Source: Pogonophryne albipinna (Eukaryota > Chordata > Actinopteri > Perciformes > Artedidraconidae). Taken from it: DNA of 64,000 nt. Where the stretch lies: positions 143,230 through 207,229 of the forward strand of contig CM053253.1 of the NCBI GenBank assembly GCA_028583405.1. The letters are read 5' to 3'. Position 1 is the stretch's first letter; every line of letters begins with the position of its first letter. A model generated the notes under the pieces. The model did not search any database. It was not told the DNA's origin and was given only the letters and a program-made list of their open reading frames with translations. Below, piece after piece: positions 22,161-33,000 of this stretch. Position numbers and translations under genes: made by a program.

Positions 22161-23577
22161 TTTGCGGCTTTCACACCAGCGCTTTTCCCTTTCTAGCTCC
22201 GAGCGGGAGCTTTTCTGGTTCAGCTCCGGTTTTCCTTTTCTGCTCCCGCTCTGTTCACACCGCCCAGAGCCCGACTGGTGCTGCCGCTGCTGCGTCATGA
22301 CGTCACCGTCAACGGCGTTACGGCGCTGACAACAACAACAACGGGGAACTGCGTCGGGTCGATGATCGTGTTGCTTTTAATCACACGAAGCCAGATTAAA
22401 TTAAATAACGACTTCTCCAACCTTATGCTTTTCTCCAGAGTGCAGTGGTTCATTGTTTATTAATGTGTTTCTGCGGCATTTACCGACCACTGCAGTGTTG
22501 GCTGCTCTTCCACGGGAGTTTATTCTCCCGTTAGCTCCCGGTTAGCTCACACTGCAGCGGCCGCTCTAAAGTATTCACTGTCCGACTCACACAAGCAGCT
22601 GATACATATCCCCAGTTACCCTTAAGTGAATGTGTGTCAGTCTGAATTGACGCTGTTTGGCATCACAACGCTGTTATGAAAGTGTCTCTGGTATAAAATG
22701 GGTGATGTTAGCATAGCAACCGAAGCTAAACTGACTACTTGCTATTGCTATCCTATTGTGGCATAAACCGTTTTCTACAGGCACATTTTACCGGCATATT
22801 TTTATTATGATTCTACTTGTGATAGTCGGACACGACAACCTGTGCAGCCCATGTATTGATTCCATCCGATAGCTGCTATAATACAAAGCAAAACGTCTGC
22901 CTCTCTCCACAATGATCAATAACAGTGAACGGATGGTCAAAGTAAGGTACAAATAAACAGAACCACACGAAGCCTGGTTAGTGTTGCCTGACTTTATAAA
23001 GTGTGTTTATAAGCACTACTGCTTGTAGGCAGGCATGACAGTCGACCCATGTTCAGGGGAGGTGGGTTTAGTTTCCTGCACGCCTCGACGTAAGAGAGAC
23101 GTAAGCGACGCCACCTCTTAGCTCCGAAGCTCTTGCCTCTAGACCGACAATTTTTTGGAGCTGGAAGTGAACCGGATTCCGGAGCTAAGAGGCGGCGCCG
23201 CTGCGGTGTGAACAGGAAAAACCGGCACTTTTCAGGCTCCAGCTCCGAGCCGGAGCTGAAAACGCGTTGGTGTGAAAGGGGCATCCGAGGCGGCTCCACT
23301 GCGGTGTGAAGAGGAAAACCCAGTGCTTTTCAAGCTCCAGCTCCGAACCGGCCCTGAAACACCGTTGGTGTGAAAGGGGCATCCGAGGCGGCTCCACTGC
23401 GGTGTGAAGAGGAAAACCCAGTGCTTTTCAAGCTCCAGCTCCGAACCGGCCCTGAAACACCGTTGGTGTGAAAGGGGCATCCGAGGCGGCTCCACTGCGG
23501 TGTGAAGAGGAAAACCCGGTGCTTTTCAAGCTCCAGCTCCGAACCGGCCCTGAAACACCGTTGGTGTGAATGAGGTA
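22161..23577. mobile_element. DNA element with 98-bp tandem repeats, inserted in L2 copy 2
   Basis: Ends GCGGCTTTCACACCAGCG and CGTTGGTGTGAATGAGG are inverted over the CTTTCACACCARCG core. The empty site is intact in copy 3 (TCACATAGTAAACAAG, 44841-44856). The same TTTCACACCAACG motif recurs in every 98-bp unit, so the right end has been amplified. A 3-bp target duplication is possible but unclear. 22300-22990 is non-coding, with an (ACA)n run. Confidence 0.75.
23182..23575. repeat. 98-bp tandem repeat, about four units
   Basis: Units start at GCATCCGAGGCGGCTCC (23281, 23379, 23477), with a more divergent unit before 23281. Units 2-4 are almost identical, indicating recent amplification. The minus-strand ORFs here (repeating PPRMPLSHQRCFRAG) are repeat artefacts. 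Confidence 0.95.
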
Positions 23578-24200
23578 TATGTGAAGTAGATCTGAGGCCA
23601 TGCAAGGAAAAACATCTTGGGAAAACCCTGTTGGAATAATATCAAGGCAGCAGGAGGAGGATTTCAGAAGTTGAATAATGTCCTCTTGGTTTTTATCATT
23701 AATCTGATGGAACTGTGTCATGGTGTTTGTATTGATTTTAGATGGACACAGAGACAACACATCTGCTGTACCTGATGCAGAGGCACTGACTGCTTGTCTG
23801 ATTTTCTGAATGGGGGGGATACTGACACTGGGGGGGTTGTTAGTCTGTCGACGGTAGCAAACAAGGCACATGCATTGTTTTTGTTTTTGGCAATGATGTC
23901 AGAGAAGAAAGACTGTCGTCCAATTTACAATTCCAAATGATAAAAGCCAAGTCTCTCTTTATAGATTTCAAAGTGAACCTGGAGATTTGTTTTTCTCCAC
24001 CTACGTTCAGCTTTTCGACACTCTCTTTTTTCTGCTCTCACGGTCATGGCCTTTCTCCATGGAGATCTTTTCTTGCCAGACACTTCCTTTACCTTAGTTG
24101 GAGCAATGGCATCTATAACATTTTTATTTTTGAATTAAAATGATCTACTAGCTCATTTACTGAGATGTTAGCAGGGGCAAGTGTGGAAGAAACATCCTGT

Positions 24201-25119
24201 ACTCCAGGGACCTGACTTGACAAATTCCTTGCTCGGAGTTCTCACAAGGTTTCGCCTAAACTCTATAGCAGTTATGGCTGACATAAAAGCTATGTATCAT
24301 CAAGTCCAAGTGGCAAAACAGGATGTAGACTTTCTTCGCTTCCTATGGTGGCCAAGAGGTGATCTGACACAGCCGCTCACTGAGTACAGAATGACTGTTC
24401 ATCTGTTTGGTGCAATATCATCGCCCAGCTGTGCCAGTTTTGCCCTTAGAAAAACGGCTGAAGACCACAAAGCAGACTTCCCAGTTCATGTAACAGACAC
24501 CATCAAGCAGAACTTTTATGTGGACGATTGCTTGAAATCCTTGTCTTCAGAGGCAGAAGCCATGTCTTTGGTTACAGACCTGACCGCTCTATGCCAGTTG
24601 GGAGGATTCCAACTGCTGAAATGGATCAGCAACAGCAGGTCAGTGTTGGAAGCCATTGATGTGGAGAAAAGAGCCAAGGAAGTGAAAGAACTGGATTTCG
24701 ACAGAGACAGCCTTCCTGTCGAAAGAACCCTGGGACTGCAGTGGTGCGCAGAAACTGACACCTTTAGGTTCAAGATGGCAGTCCAAGAAAGACCATTCAC
24801 AAGAAGAGGTATCCTGTCGGTGGTGAGCTCGGTCTACGACCCCATTGGATTTTTAGCACCCTTCACCTTACCTGTCAAGATAATGCTGCAAAACCTCTGT
24901 AAGATGAGCTACAGTTGGGATGAGCACATTCCTCAAAACTACCAGTTGCAGTGGGTGGGGTGGCTAGAAGATCTAAGAAGACTCAGCACTTTCAGTGTGC
25001 CGAGATGTTTTAAACCCAAAGGATTTGGACAGCTCACAAATGCCCAACTACATCATTTCTCTGACGCCATGCAGCGAGAACGGCTATGGCACAGTTTCAT
25101 ACTTGAGGCTACAGAGTGA
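24201..25119 (+). pseudogene. BEL/Pao-like pol: reverse transcriptase part
   Basis: Starts mid-RT at [17 protein letters not shown], followed by [14 protein letters not shown] (first catalytic Asp), [17 protein letters not shown] and [11 protein letters not shown] (catalytic YVDD). Then come [32 protein letters not shown] and the tether before RNase H. These blocks are diagnostic of BEL/Pao retrotransposons. Gag, protease and the RT N-terminus are absent, because the element is cut at 24200 against the L2 fragment. A net +1 insertion at about 25068-25072 (extra ATGC in HHFSDA/SENGYG) throws the frame. Confidence 0.9.
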
Positions 25120-26314
25120 TGATGAGAAGATCCATGTAACTTTCGTTCTAGGAAAGGCACGAGTTGCTCCTCTAAAGAATGTGACAATCCCAAGGATGGA
25201 ACTAACAGCTGCTGTGCTGGCAGCGAGAGTTGACAGACTCCTGAAAGCAGAGTTGCAACTAGAGCTGGAAAACTCAATCTTCTGGACAGACAGCACAACA
25301 GTGTTAAAGTACATCAGGAACGAAACAAAGCGCTTTCACACCTTTGTTGCCAATAGGGTCTCTGCTATAAGAGAAGCCACAGACATCTCACAATGGAGGT
25401 ACGTTGACACAAAACGGAACCCAGCTGATGAGGCCTCTCGTGGGGTGAAAGTTGAACACCTTTTCACTTGCAGCAGATGGATCCATGGCCCAGAGTTTCT
25501 TTCCAAGAGTGAAGAGGAATGGCCTCTTAACTTCTTGGATTCAACTTCCATCAGCAGTGATGACCCAGAGGTTAGAGGAGAAGTTTCAGTTAATACTGTC
25601 ATCATTAATGATGCACCAAATGCAACAAATAACATCTCTGATGAAGACCCACAGAATGCAGTAAATCAACTGATAACCCACTTCTCCTCGTGGAAAAGGC
25701 TTAAGATCTCAGTTGCGTGGTTTCTCCAGCTGAGAAAGACGTTGCAGTTGTTGAGTCAAAAGAGAAAAGAAATACAAGCTTCTCTGTCCAGCAATGGACT
25801 TGACCCAACTCAACAAAAGAACAAAGAGGAAGAGGACATGAAAAGATTCAGAGCCACAATGGGTGGTCACGTCTTATTTCCTGAAGATATTGACGTGGCA
25901 GAAAGTGTCATCATTCAGTACTGCCAAATGGACAAGTTTAGTGATGAAATCACTGCTTTGAAAAAGGGAACATCTGCAGTGAAGAAAAGCAGTCACATTT
26001 ACTCACTTGATCCGGTGCTGAAACAAGGAATCTTGAGAGTGAGAGGTAGGCTTAGCAAAGGAGCAATGCCTGAAGACACAAAACATCCAGTCATTCTTGC
26101 TAAGGACCAACACATCGCCACTCTAATCTTACGCCACATTCATGAAGAGTTAGGACACTGTGGAAGAAATCACCTACTTTCCAGACTTCGTCGACAATAC
26201 TGGATCACCAGAGCAAATGCTGCTGCTAGAAAGATCCTCTCTTCCTGTGTTGTCTGCAGACGATATAGGGGAAAGCTGGGTGAACAAAAGATGGCAAGAA
26301 AGACTGCAATCTGA
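25060..26314 (+). pseudogene. BEL/Pao-like pol: RNase H and integrase zinc-binding part
   Basis: Continues the pol protein in another frame: [32 protein letters not shown] (RNase H Glu), FWTDSTTVLKYI (Asp), and YVDTKRNPADEASRG. A linker follows, then the integrase HHCC region HIHEELGHCGRNHLLSRL...CVVCRRYRG. The frame closes at 26314 after KMARKTAI; the expected continuation (LQSDLPPFTNVGIDYFG) is in a different frame from about 26300. In an intact element this segment removes the RNA template and begins integration. Confidence 0.88.
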
Positions 26315-27219
26315 TCTTCCACCATTCACAAATGTGGGCATTGACTATTTTGGGGCCGTTTTAAGTGAAGAGAGGCCGCAGCCTCATCAAACGCTATGGA
26401 GTTATCTTCACCTGCATGGCCAGTCGGGCAGTCCATCTGGAAATGGCCTATTCATTGGACACCAGTTCTTGCATAAATGCAATACCCAGATTCATTTCCA
26501 GGCGAGGCCAAGTATCACACATCAAATCAGACAACGGAACCAACTTTGTTGGAGCAGAACGTGAGCTGAGAGAAGCTCTATCTCATTTGAACCATCAGAA
26601 AATTCAAAACTCACTGCTTCATTCTGGAGTGAAATGGAGTTTCAACACTCCAGCCTCATCCCATCATGGAGGAGTATGGGAAAGAGTCATTCGCATGGTC
26701 AGGAAAGTGTTGAACTCTATTCTTCATCAGCAACATTTGGATGATGAAGGACTACAAACACTCCTGTGCGAAGTGGAAGCCATATTAAATGACCGTCCCA
26801 TTACAAAAACCTCAGAGGATCCAAATGATCTCGAACCCCTGACTCCAAATCACATTCTCTTGTTAAAAGGCAAACCTTCTCTACCACCCGGGCTTTTTGA
26901 CAAAAATTACTCCTACTCCAAACGACGATGGAGGCAAGTTCAATTCCTTGCCAATCTCTTTTGGCACAGATGGATTCAGGAGTATGTACCACTGTTGCAG
27001 GAGAGACAACGGTGGCCAAAGGACAAGAGGAACTTTGTCACAGGAGACATTGTCATCGTAGCGGACTCTAATGCCCCTCGCGGATCCTGGCTGTTGGGCA
27101 AGGTACTGCAGACCTTTCCCGACAGACAAGGACTTGTGCGGTCGGTTAAAGTCCGGACAAAGTACAACATCCTGGAGCGACCAATCACGAAGATCTGTCT
27201 TCTATTGGAAGCTGAATAA
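26300..27219 (+). pseudogene. BEL/Pao-like pol: integrase core and C-terminus
   Basis: The integrase catalytic residues are split over two frames: NVGIDYFG (first Asp, about 26330-26353) in one, then from about 26365 KSDNGTNFVGAE (second Asp) and HHGGVWERVIR (Glu) in the other. The C-terminal BEL-type extension follows: LEPLTPNHILLLKGKPSLPPG, WRQVQFLANLFWHRWIQEY and VKVRTKYNILERPITKICLL, then the stop at 27217. A frameshift near 26365 disrupts the core. Downstream 27220-27387 is non-coding, leading to the LTR. Confidence 0.88.
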
Positions 27220-27387
27220 AGACTGAAACCCAACTTCTATTATTGGGGTTACCAACCCTATTGGATAATCTACATGAACAATGAACATTATGGATTGAGA
27301 ATACTGATATGGACTATTCTATTTGGCTGCAATGTTTTGTATGTTGTTGAATTGTTATGTTATTATACAGTAACAATTAGGAGCCGG

Positions 27388-27818
27388 TGTGTTGCAGCCA
27401 ATTTGATGTATTTTAATATTTGTATATGAAGGTGCTGTGATACTACTGAATTGACCTGGGCATAGGCGGGGACTCAGCCAATTTCAGGGTACAGCCTACT
27501 ATTTGGGGAGGACACAGGTGCACAGCATTAGGGATTGGGAATCACCAGAGGGAAGCCACACAGTTTTTCAACCGTGCGTGTTTTCGCTTATTTTCTGTTT
27601 GTTTTGAGTTAATTTCGGTTTATTTCTTTATCACAGTTAGTTGTTTAGTTATCAGTTAAACACCCGGCTCTTGTTTTGCTGTCATCATCCTGCAATCCAA
27701 ATAAACATCTTAAATGCACTCAAAGAGAAGACCTGATTTGCTGTCAACACCACGCGTCTGGAAAAGCTTCACACCATATCCCTCAAAGACAAATATTTGT
27801 TGTTCGGTTGCCTTTACA
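27388..27818 (+). mobile_element. Probable 3' LTR of the BEL/Pao element
   Basis: Begins TGTGTTGCAGCC just after a purine-rich GGAGCCGG and ends TTGCCTTTACA, about 431 bp. It contains AATAAA at 27701-27706, a plausible polyadenylation signal. There is no 5' LTR in the window to compare, so the boundaries are inferred from TG...CA ends and position after pol. Confidence 0.5.
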
Positions 27819-27829
27819 GTCACTATCGA

Positions 27830-28656
27830 TTCTCAGGATGAGATGACAAAAAATGAGAACAAAAGGAAATCGCTCACGTAGTGAGGAACAACACTTTTCT
27901 AGAGCACAAAGAGAGCATAGAACTGACTATGAACACTGGGAGACTGGGGAATTTAAACACATGACAACAAGACACAGGTGGGGACAATCAGGGGCGGGGC
28001 TGGTGCTGATGATCACAGGAGACACACAAGGGAAACAGGTGAACACAATTAGACACACCAGGGAAACTAACGACAGGGAGGAAAACACAGGGGCCCTTTC
28101 TCATGTCATCAAATCCCCCTCCTCGACTCCTCGACTCCTCGACTCCTCGGTCCTCCGGTCGTGACCCGGAAATGAATTTCAGCGTGCCATGTTGAAGGAC
28201 ATCTCATTTCTCTAAATGCACTTCGAGGACCGAGGATCGAGCGTCGAGGAGGCTCTCTGGAGGAGCTCTAACCGAGGATACACTGATGGTTCCTCCACGA
28301 CTCCTTCGTGGATCCATTTCCGGGAACAGAGATGTTTCAAAGAGTCGTGACGCACGGCCAGATTGATCTCAGCCAATCACAGCTCTGCATGCATCCCCTG
28401 GATATTACTTTATTAACTGCTTTCATCGCGATGCGATGTTTACAGAGAGAACAGCTGTGAGGTCCGTGCAGAAAGAGAGCAGTGTGTATAATTTATATCA
28501 CTCAGTATAACAGGCCTACTCTCTTTATTTGCTTTAGTTTAGTAGATATCTACAAACAAAGAGTCCATATTTTTCTAAAACCATTTAGTGCTTCACAAAA
28601 TAAAATACACAACGGCTGTAGCCTGATTATGCTTTAGGAGCAGTAGGTGTGTGGTA

Positions 28657-28690
<34 letters not shown>

Positions 28691-29125
28691 TACAGTGTGT
28701 AGGTGGGTGTTGTACAGTGCCTGTTATTGTCTCATTACACCGCACTGTGAATGAATCAAAGTAAATAAGTCATGAACACATCTGTCCATCAGACAGAGGG
28801 CTGCTGTGCCTCCTGTCATCATTAATGGACGTCTCTTTAAAATGACCGCTCAGAGGAGAGGAGTTCTCATTTCTCTAACCGCCTGCTGCTTCCCCTCCTC
28901 TCTCCTCGGTTCCCCTCCTCGGCTCCTCCGCTCGCATCTCCTGTGGGCGGGACTAAGTATCGAGGATAGGAGTCGAGGAGGGGAGTTAGAGAAATGAGAA
29001 AGGGCCAGGGAGAAGGACCAGACAATACACAAGGAGGAAAACATGACAGGTAGAACAGAACAGCGAAAACACCCATAACAAGACATACAAAACTAAAAAC
29101 GTGACATAACATAAGAATCGTGACA
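27830..29125 (-). mobile_element. LTR of the proline-rich non-autonomous LTR family (minus), interrupted
   Basis: Read on the minus strand it starts TGTCACGATTCTTATG at 29125 and parallels the plus-strand LTR at 55491-55853. Shared blocks are CATGTTTTCCTCC, TGTCTGGTCC, TCCCTGTGTTTTCCTCC and TCGTTAGTTTCCCTGGTGT. It is split by the Harbinger-like element 28092-29006 and decays toward 27830, where it meets the BEL LTR end. The C/G run at 29129-29149 lies where a polypurine tract should be. Confidence 0.75.
28092..29006. mobile_element. Harbinger-like element (GGCCCTTTCTCAT ends), 915 bp
   Basis: TIRs of about 40 bp start GGCCCTTTCTCAT and continue into CCCTCCTCGACTCC. The 3-bp flank AGG is duplicated (28089-28091, 29007-29009). 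Removing the element restores the LTR sequence seen at 55559-55591. No transposase; a (TG)n run lies at about 28660-28689. A second, heavily interrupted copy spans 51800-54890. Confidence 0.85.
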
Positions 29126-29149
29126 GAACCCCCCCCCCCCCCCCCCCCC

Positions 29150-29905
29150 TCAAGGGACGGATTCCAGACGTCCAAAAAAAAATCCAAAATATCCAAAAGG
29201 GTGGGGGAGGGGGTCCGGGACGACAACCCAGAGGCAAGGCACAGTCCATGATGGGTGTCTCGGGCGGACGGCCCAGGGGCAAGGCAGAGTTCATGGTGGA
29301 GTCCTTGGCTGGGGAACTCAGGAGACCGGACTCGAGGTCGGGCGAGAAGGCGGCGACGGGACAGCTCCGGAGGATGACGCACGCCGCAACGGGACTCCTC
29401 CAGTGTCAGCTGGATCGCCGGAGCACTGGGATCGAAAGCAGGAGCCGGTGGGACCCCCGGCGAGACAGGCACAGACAGAACTCTGGACGGAACATGGGCC
29501 GGTGTCAGTGGGACCCCGGACGGAGCAAGAGTTGGTGTCGACGGGACCTCCAACATGACAGGACATGGTATTGGCAGGAAACCCGGCGGAGCAGGTGTCG
29601 GTGGGGCCCCCAACAGGACAGGATCAGGTGTTGGCAGGAAATCCGGTGAAACCCCCAACGAAACAGGACATGGATTTGGCAGGACCCTCAGCGGAACCCC
29701 CAACGACACTGGACGTGGAGTTGGCAGGACCCTCAGCGGAACCCCCAACGAAACAGGACATAGGGTTGGCAGGACCCCCGGCAGAACAGTAGTCAGCGGG
29801 GCCTCCAACGGCACCGGACGTAAGGTGGGTAGGATCCCCGACGAAACAGGTGTCGGCTGGACCCCCAACGGGACAGGACATAGGTGGGGGCGCATGGCAG
29901 GCCGC
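29150..29905 (-). pseudogene. 3' part of the proline-rich ORF of the LTR family
   Basis: Minus-strand frame with imperfect ~15-residue repeats such as PTLRPVPLEAPLTTVLPGVL and PRPVSLGVPLRVLPTP. It ends in LDILDFFLDVWNPSLEGGGG at the poly-G tract beside the LTR. The repeated CPVPLEAPPTTLLPGVLPT of the plus-strand copy (58004-58150) matches directly, proving common origin. The N-terminal half is missing; similarity stops near 29905. Function unknown: by position it replaces gag-pol in a non-autonomous LTR element. The frame continues into the LTR only by chance. Confidence 0.7.
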
Positions 29906-30700
29906 CTATGAGCTCCCAAATTCGGCCTGGAACCTCCGGGAATTGTGGCTAAGCTCATAAACTGACAAAGTCACCCAGAAATATCACTTTAGTAGCCCAA
30001 AAATATATAATACAAATACATTTAAATAGTAAAAGGTACAATTGTGCTCCTAATTACCCGGAATTTGATTTATAGAGCCCCATGATTGTGAATAAAAATC
30101 ACTTTCATGGAAAAAAGTGTTAAAACCCCTGATTAATATGTTTGTAATGCTGGCAGCAGGTTCACTGCTGTTAGCAGGGTCTCACACGCAAAGGCACCTA
30201 GGCAGAGCTCCAGGGTGATGCACAAGGCTTTCATACCAGCAATAAGTGTTTGAAAGCTGGGGAACAGTGCTGTGAATACAGGGAGAGAGCAGCCAGAGAG
30301 AAGCGGGCTGTGAGAGCCACAGAGCACACCCAGAGATCTCCTTGCAGCGCATGGCTATTGCACCCAGACTGCACCCAGAGAACAGGCTGCTTCACAGCAC
30401 TTTACAAGCCAGGAAAAGTGATTGAATCCTGAGTATACATGTTTTAAATAGTCTGATACCTCCAGGGCGCATCACCACATTTTACAAGCCAGGGAAGGTG
30501 CCTGAATCCTGGGTAAACATTGTTTAATTGTTTAAGTGTTTTTAAATGTGGAACAGTGTTTTGTCACTTTCAAAACTCTCCCGTCATTGACCGGAGAAAT
30601 TGGGTCAATGTTGTATTCAATCTGACCGTTAATATTCCAGTGAGACGAAGTACGTACAATGACCGGAGTGATCCCATGTTCATTTTGTCCCAATACCGGA
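29906..30700. other. Uncharacterised stretch with an imperfect ~78-bp duplication
   Basis: No coding signal. Segments CACTTTACAAGCCAGGAAAA (about 30396) and CATTTTACAAGCCAGGGAAG (about 30477), each followed by TGAATCCTG, form an imperfect direct duplication. Confidence 0.45.
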
Positions 30701-30707
30701 GCATTCC

Positions 30708-30845
30708 CTAACCCCTCCTCGACTCCTCCGTGTGCATTTCAGCTATTGGGACGTCCTTCAAAATGGCGTGTCTTGATCGATTTCCGGGTCAAGTCCCGAA
30801 GGAGGGGAAGAGAGGAGTCGAGGAGGGGTATTGGGATGAGGCTAG
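30708..30845. mobile_element. Short Harbinger-like fragment (CCCCTCCTCGACTCCTCC)
   Basis: Starts ACCCCTCCTCGACTCCTCCG and ends GGAGTCGAGGAGGGGTATTG inverted, with a conserved inner block TTTCAGCTATTGGGACGTCC and ATGGCGTGTCTTGATCG. The same block is at 52467-52600. Nothing coding. Confidence 0.7.
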
Positions 30846-31079
30846 AGACTGCTTCAGGAAGCGATTCAGATCGGTTGAACCGTTGAACCACAACGCTCAT
30901 AATACCCATGGATGTATAATAAGAACCATATTACCCCTCCTGTACCTGTAATTAAAAGAGCTCAGAACCTCACTTATAGAGGTCATAACTATAAATAGAT
31001 ACAAGCATAAATAAATGTAGGAATAAAAACATGAATGAATACAGGAATAAATATGTTACAGTGTTTTCAGGGAGCTTCA

Positions 31080-31150
31080 GAGTGTGTGCTGCGGCTCAGC
31101 TGGAAAGCAGTTGACTCCTGACCGCAGGGTCTCTGGTTCAACGACTGAAC
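31080..31150 (+). repeat. tRNA-like SINE head, degenerate
   Basis: GGCTCAGCTGG (A-box-like) is followed by CAGTTGACTCCTGACCGCAG and then GGTTCAACGACT (B-box-like), spaced as in a tRNA promoter. It cannot fold as a full tRNA, so it is more likely a decayed SINE than a tRNA gene. 31160-31600 holds direct CTTCATAAGGCTTCAT-type repeats and no gene. Confidence 0.4.
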
Positions 31151-31606
31151 AATACGTCTATTTTGTTGTTTCTAAAAGCTACAGCTAAATGAGATAATGT
31201 AGTTAACACATGTATTCTTTGATATGGTTTAGCCTTTCTCAGGCTGCAACATGGTTACGTTTATGAATATTATTAAGGAATACAAATCCCTCTTTGCAAT
31301 GTGTACCAGCCTCCTTAGGCTTTTCAATCACAATCAACTGCAATAAAAACAATATTTTTAACATGAACATATGATTTAATGTTCGTTGTTTAGAGTTATT
31401 CTAAGGCTTTACTCAATGGGAACTCGGTATGAGATACAGCACAGTGTTGAGATGTCCAATCTGCCTGTTTTACACACTTTGACCAACAGGGGGGTTTGTG
31501 TTCAAATGAAGCCCATGATGAAGCCTCATGAACCCTTTGGGAACCAATTGGCTGGAAAGCTTCAAAGCTTCATAAGGCTTCATCTCGCCATCACTACTAA
31601 TAGGAG

Positions 31607-32285
31607 CAGAGTTGGATGTAACGCGTTTCTGTAATAATATTACTTTTGTTGGTAACGGAGTAGTGTAACGCGCTACTTTTATAATTCAGTAATCACACTA
31701 CATTTACTAACATTGCCCCGACACGCGTTACTTCGTTACTAAAATCAGTCATAATCACACTGACAGACAAGAGGGGTTTCCGCCGCAGGTTTATATGTAC
31801 GTAATCTGTGCGACTTGCGCGTCCACATCTCCACGTGCAGTGCTGCATAAACATGGCTGAGTCAGCGATAACTTTCGAGGGGTGGAGGTATGCCAATTAT
31901 TTTGAGTTCGTCCGAAGAATAGACAGGAATGTGACGGTAAGGTGCAAACTGTGTCCAGGCCAGCAGCTGTTATCCACTGCTGGAAACACCAAGTCAAACC
32001 TCAACAAGCACCTGCAAAGAACACATGCTAAGGTGAAGCTAACGCACACGCTATTGTTGTTTGTTTATATCACGTAGTCTGTTCTTCTTCTCTGTTTTCC
32101 AGTTGTTGCCTATTTTGAATGACAAATACACACTACCGCCGCCTGCTGGTAAGGAAAGTTATTGCCACTCACGCATACGCAGTTCGTACGTGCTCGGCGA
32201 GTAAAGTAATGAGTAAAGTAACGAGTTAGTAAGTAATATGTAATATGTAATATATATATTTTTTTTAGTAACGACCCCATCTCTG
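31607..32285. mobile_element. hAT element with retained BED exon
   Basis: Left end CAGAGTTGGATGTAACGCG, right end AACGACCCCATCTCTG, with abundant GTAACG/GCGTTAC subterminal motifs. The 8-bp duplication is not recognisable, so the ends are slightly uncertain. Its only coding content is the exon at 31853-32032. Confidence 0.75.
31853..32032 (+). pseudogene. BED-type zinc-finger first exon of a hAT transposase
   Basis: Exactly 60 codons from MAESAITFEGWRYANYFEFV to NLNKHLQRTHAK, closing at AAG with the donor GTGAAG. The finger has CKLC at residues 31-34 and HLQRTH at residues 53-58, plus the aromatic lead WRYANYFEF, the layout of BED fingers that bind transposon ends. Unlike the other remnants it is intact, with a good ATG context (AACATGG). 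No second exon lies before the right TIR at 32285. A truncated DNA-binding peptide is possible if transcribed; this is inference. Confidence 0.75.
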
Positions 32286-33000
32286 GGCATGACGGGGAGC
32301 GCGAGAGACCAGGAGGAAAAATGGTTATTAAAAAATAAATAATCCTAATTTGAAAAATTATGGATTCGAAAATAATATGATACGGTACTATTACGTCAGG
32401 GTCTCTGTGTTTTCATTAAAGCTCGCTCTGTGTGTGTGGAACGAGCCATTTTGTGTGCGCGAGAGAGAGAGACAGACGGACCTACGGACGGACAGACAGA
32501 CGGTACCGGAGATCGTAGTTGTTAGCTTCTGGTGCTAGCGAGCTACGCTAACAGATATAAAGAGTTTTTTTCAACATCAAAGTGGAGGAGAGTCCTCTCC
32601 TATAAAAATAGCACTTTACCCCTGCTTACACCTATATGCGGCGAGCCTTCATTGTAACTTGTTAGAAATTAAAATCAATGTTTAATAGCATAATGTAGCT
32701 TAAACATACCGTCAGTTTAAATGCTATTTTATTCTGGGAAAAAACGGAAGTTCTCAATACCAAGCTTTTATTCTGAAAATCCTTCATGACGACATCCGGG
32801 ACTACCGTCCATTAGTATCATTAAAGTGGCTATTGACGCCGTTAACATGTATTACATATAAAGTTATGAAAGAGATAAGGAGGAGAAAATGCATGGAAGC
32901 AATGAATGTAAAATGTCGAAATCATCTGTTTAACGCGATATCGGACACAGAAGAACGAGGGGGGAAGTCCCCTACGTCACTACAGCTCACAGAGAGGAGG
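32286..33000. other. Uncharacterised sequence before the gap
   Basis: Contains a GAGA/GACGGACAGACAGACGG simple stretch at 32460-32505 and TAAAAATAGCACTTTACCC (32603-32621), shared with the hAT end at 19850-19868. No supported gene; the open frames that enter the gap are meaningless. Confidence 0.5.

Larger units (their letters stand above)
21884..24200 (-). mobile_element. L2-like LINE fragment, copy 2, split at 22161-23577
   Basis: Minus-strand LINE identical in content to 44228-45136: SVSIPPIQKIRQAVSA, CLDIIPTGF, KTAVIKPLLKK, NYRPISNLPFLGKIIEKVVF and FQSGFRPNHSTETALVKVFN. It lies at 23578-24200 plus 21884-22160. It ends at 24200, where BEL/Pao coding sequence begins with no intervening sequence. 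Frameshifts are present. No catalytic RT motifs are left because the Harbinger-like element replaces everything after FNDIHL. Confidence 0.88.

Noticed and set aside
23182..23575. CRISPR-like array of regular repeats
   Set aside because: 98-bp units are contiguous with no variable spacers, in a eukaryotic transposon.
29248..29911. Plus-strand Gly/Arg-rich ORFs
   Set aside because: Antisense shadows of the proline-rich LTR-family ORF on the minus strand.
31080..31150. tRNA gene
   Set aside because: A- and B-box-like motifs exist but no cloverleaf can be completed; a decayed SINE is more likely.
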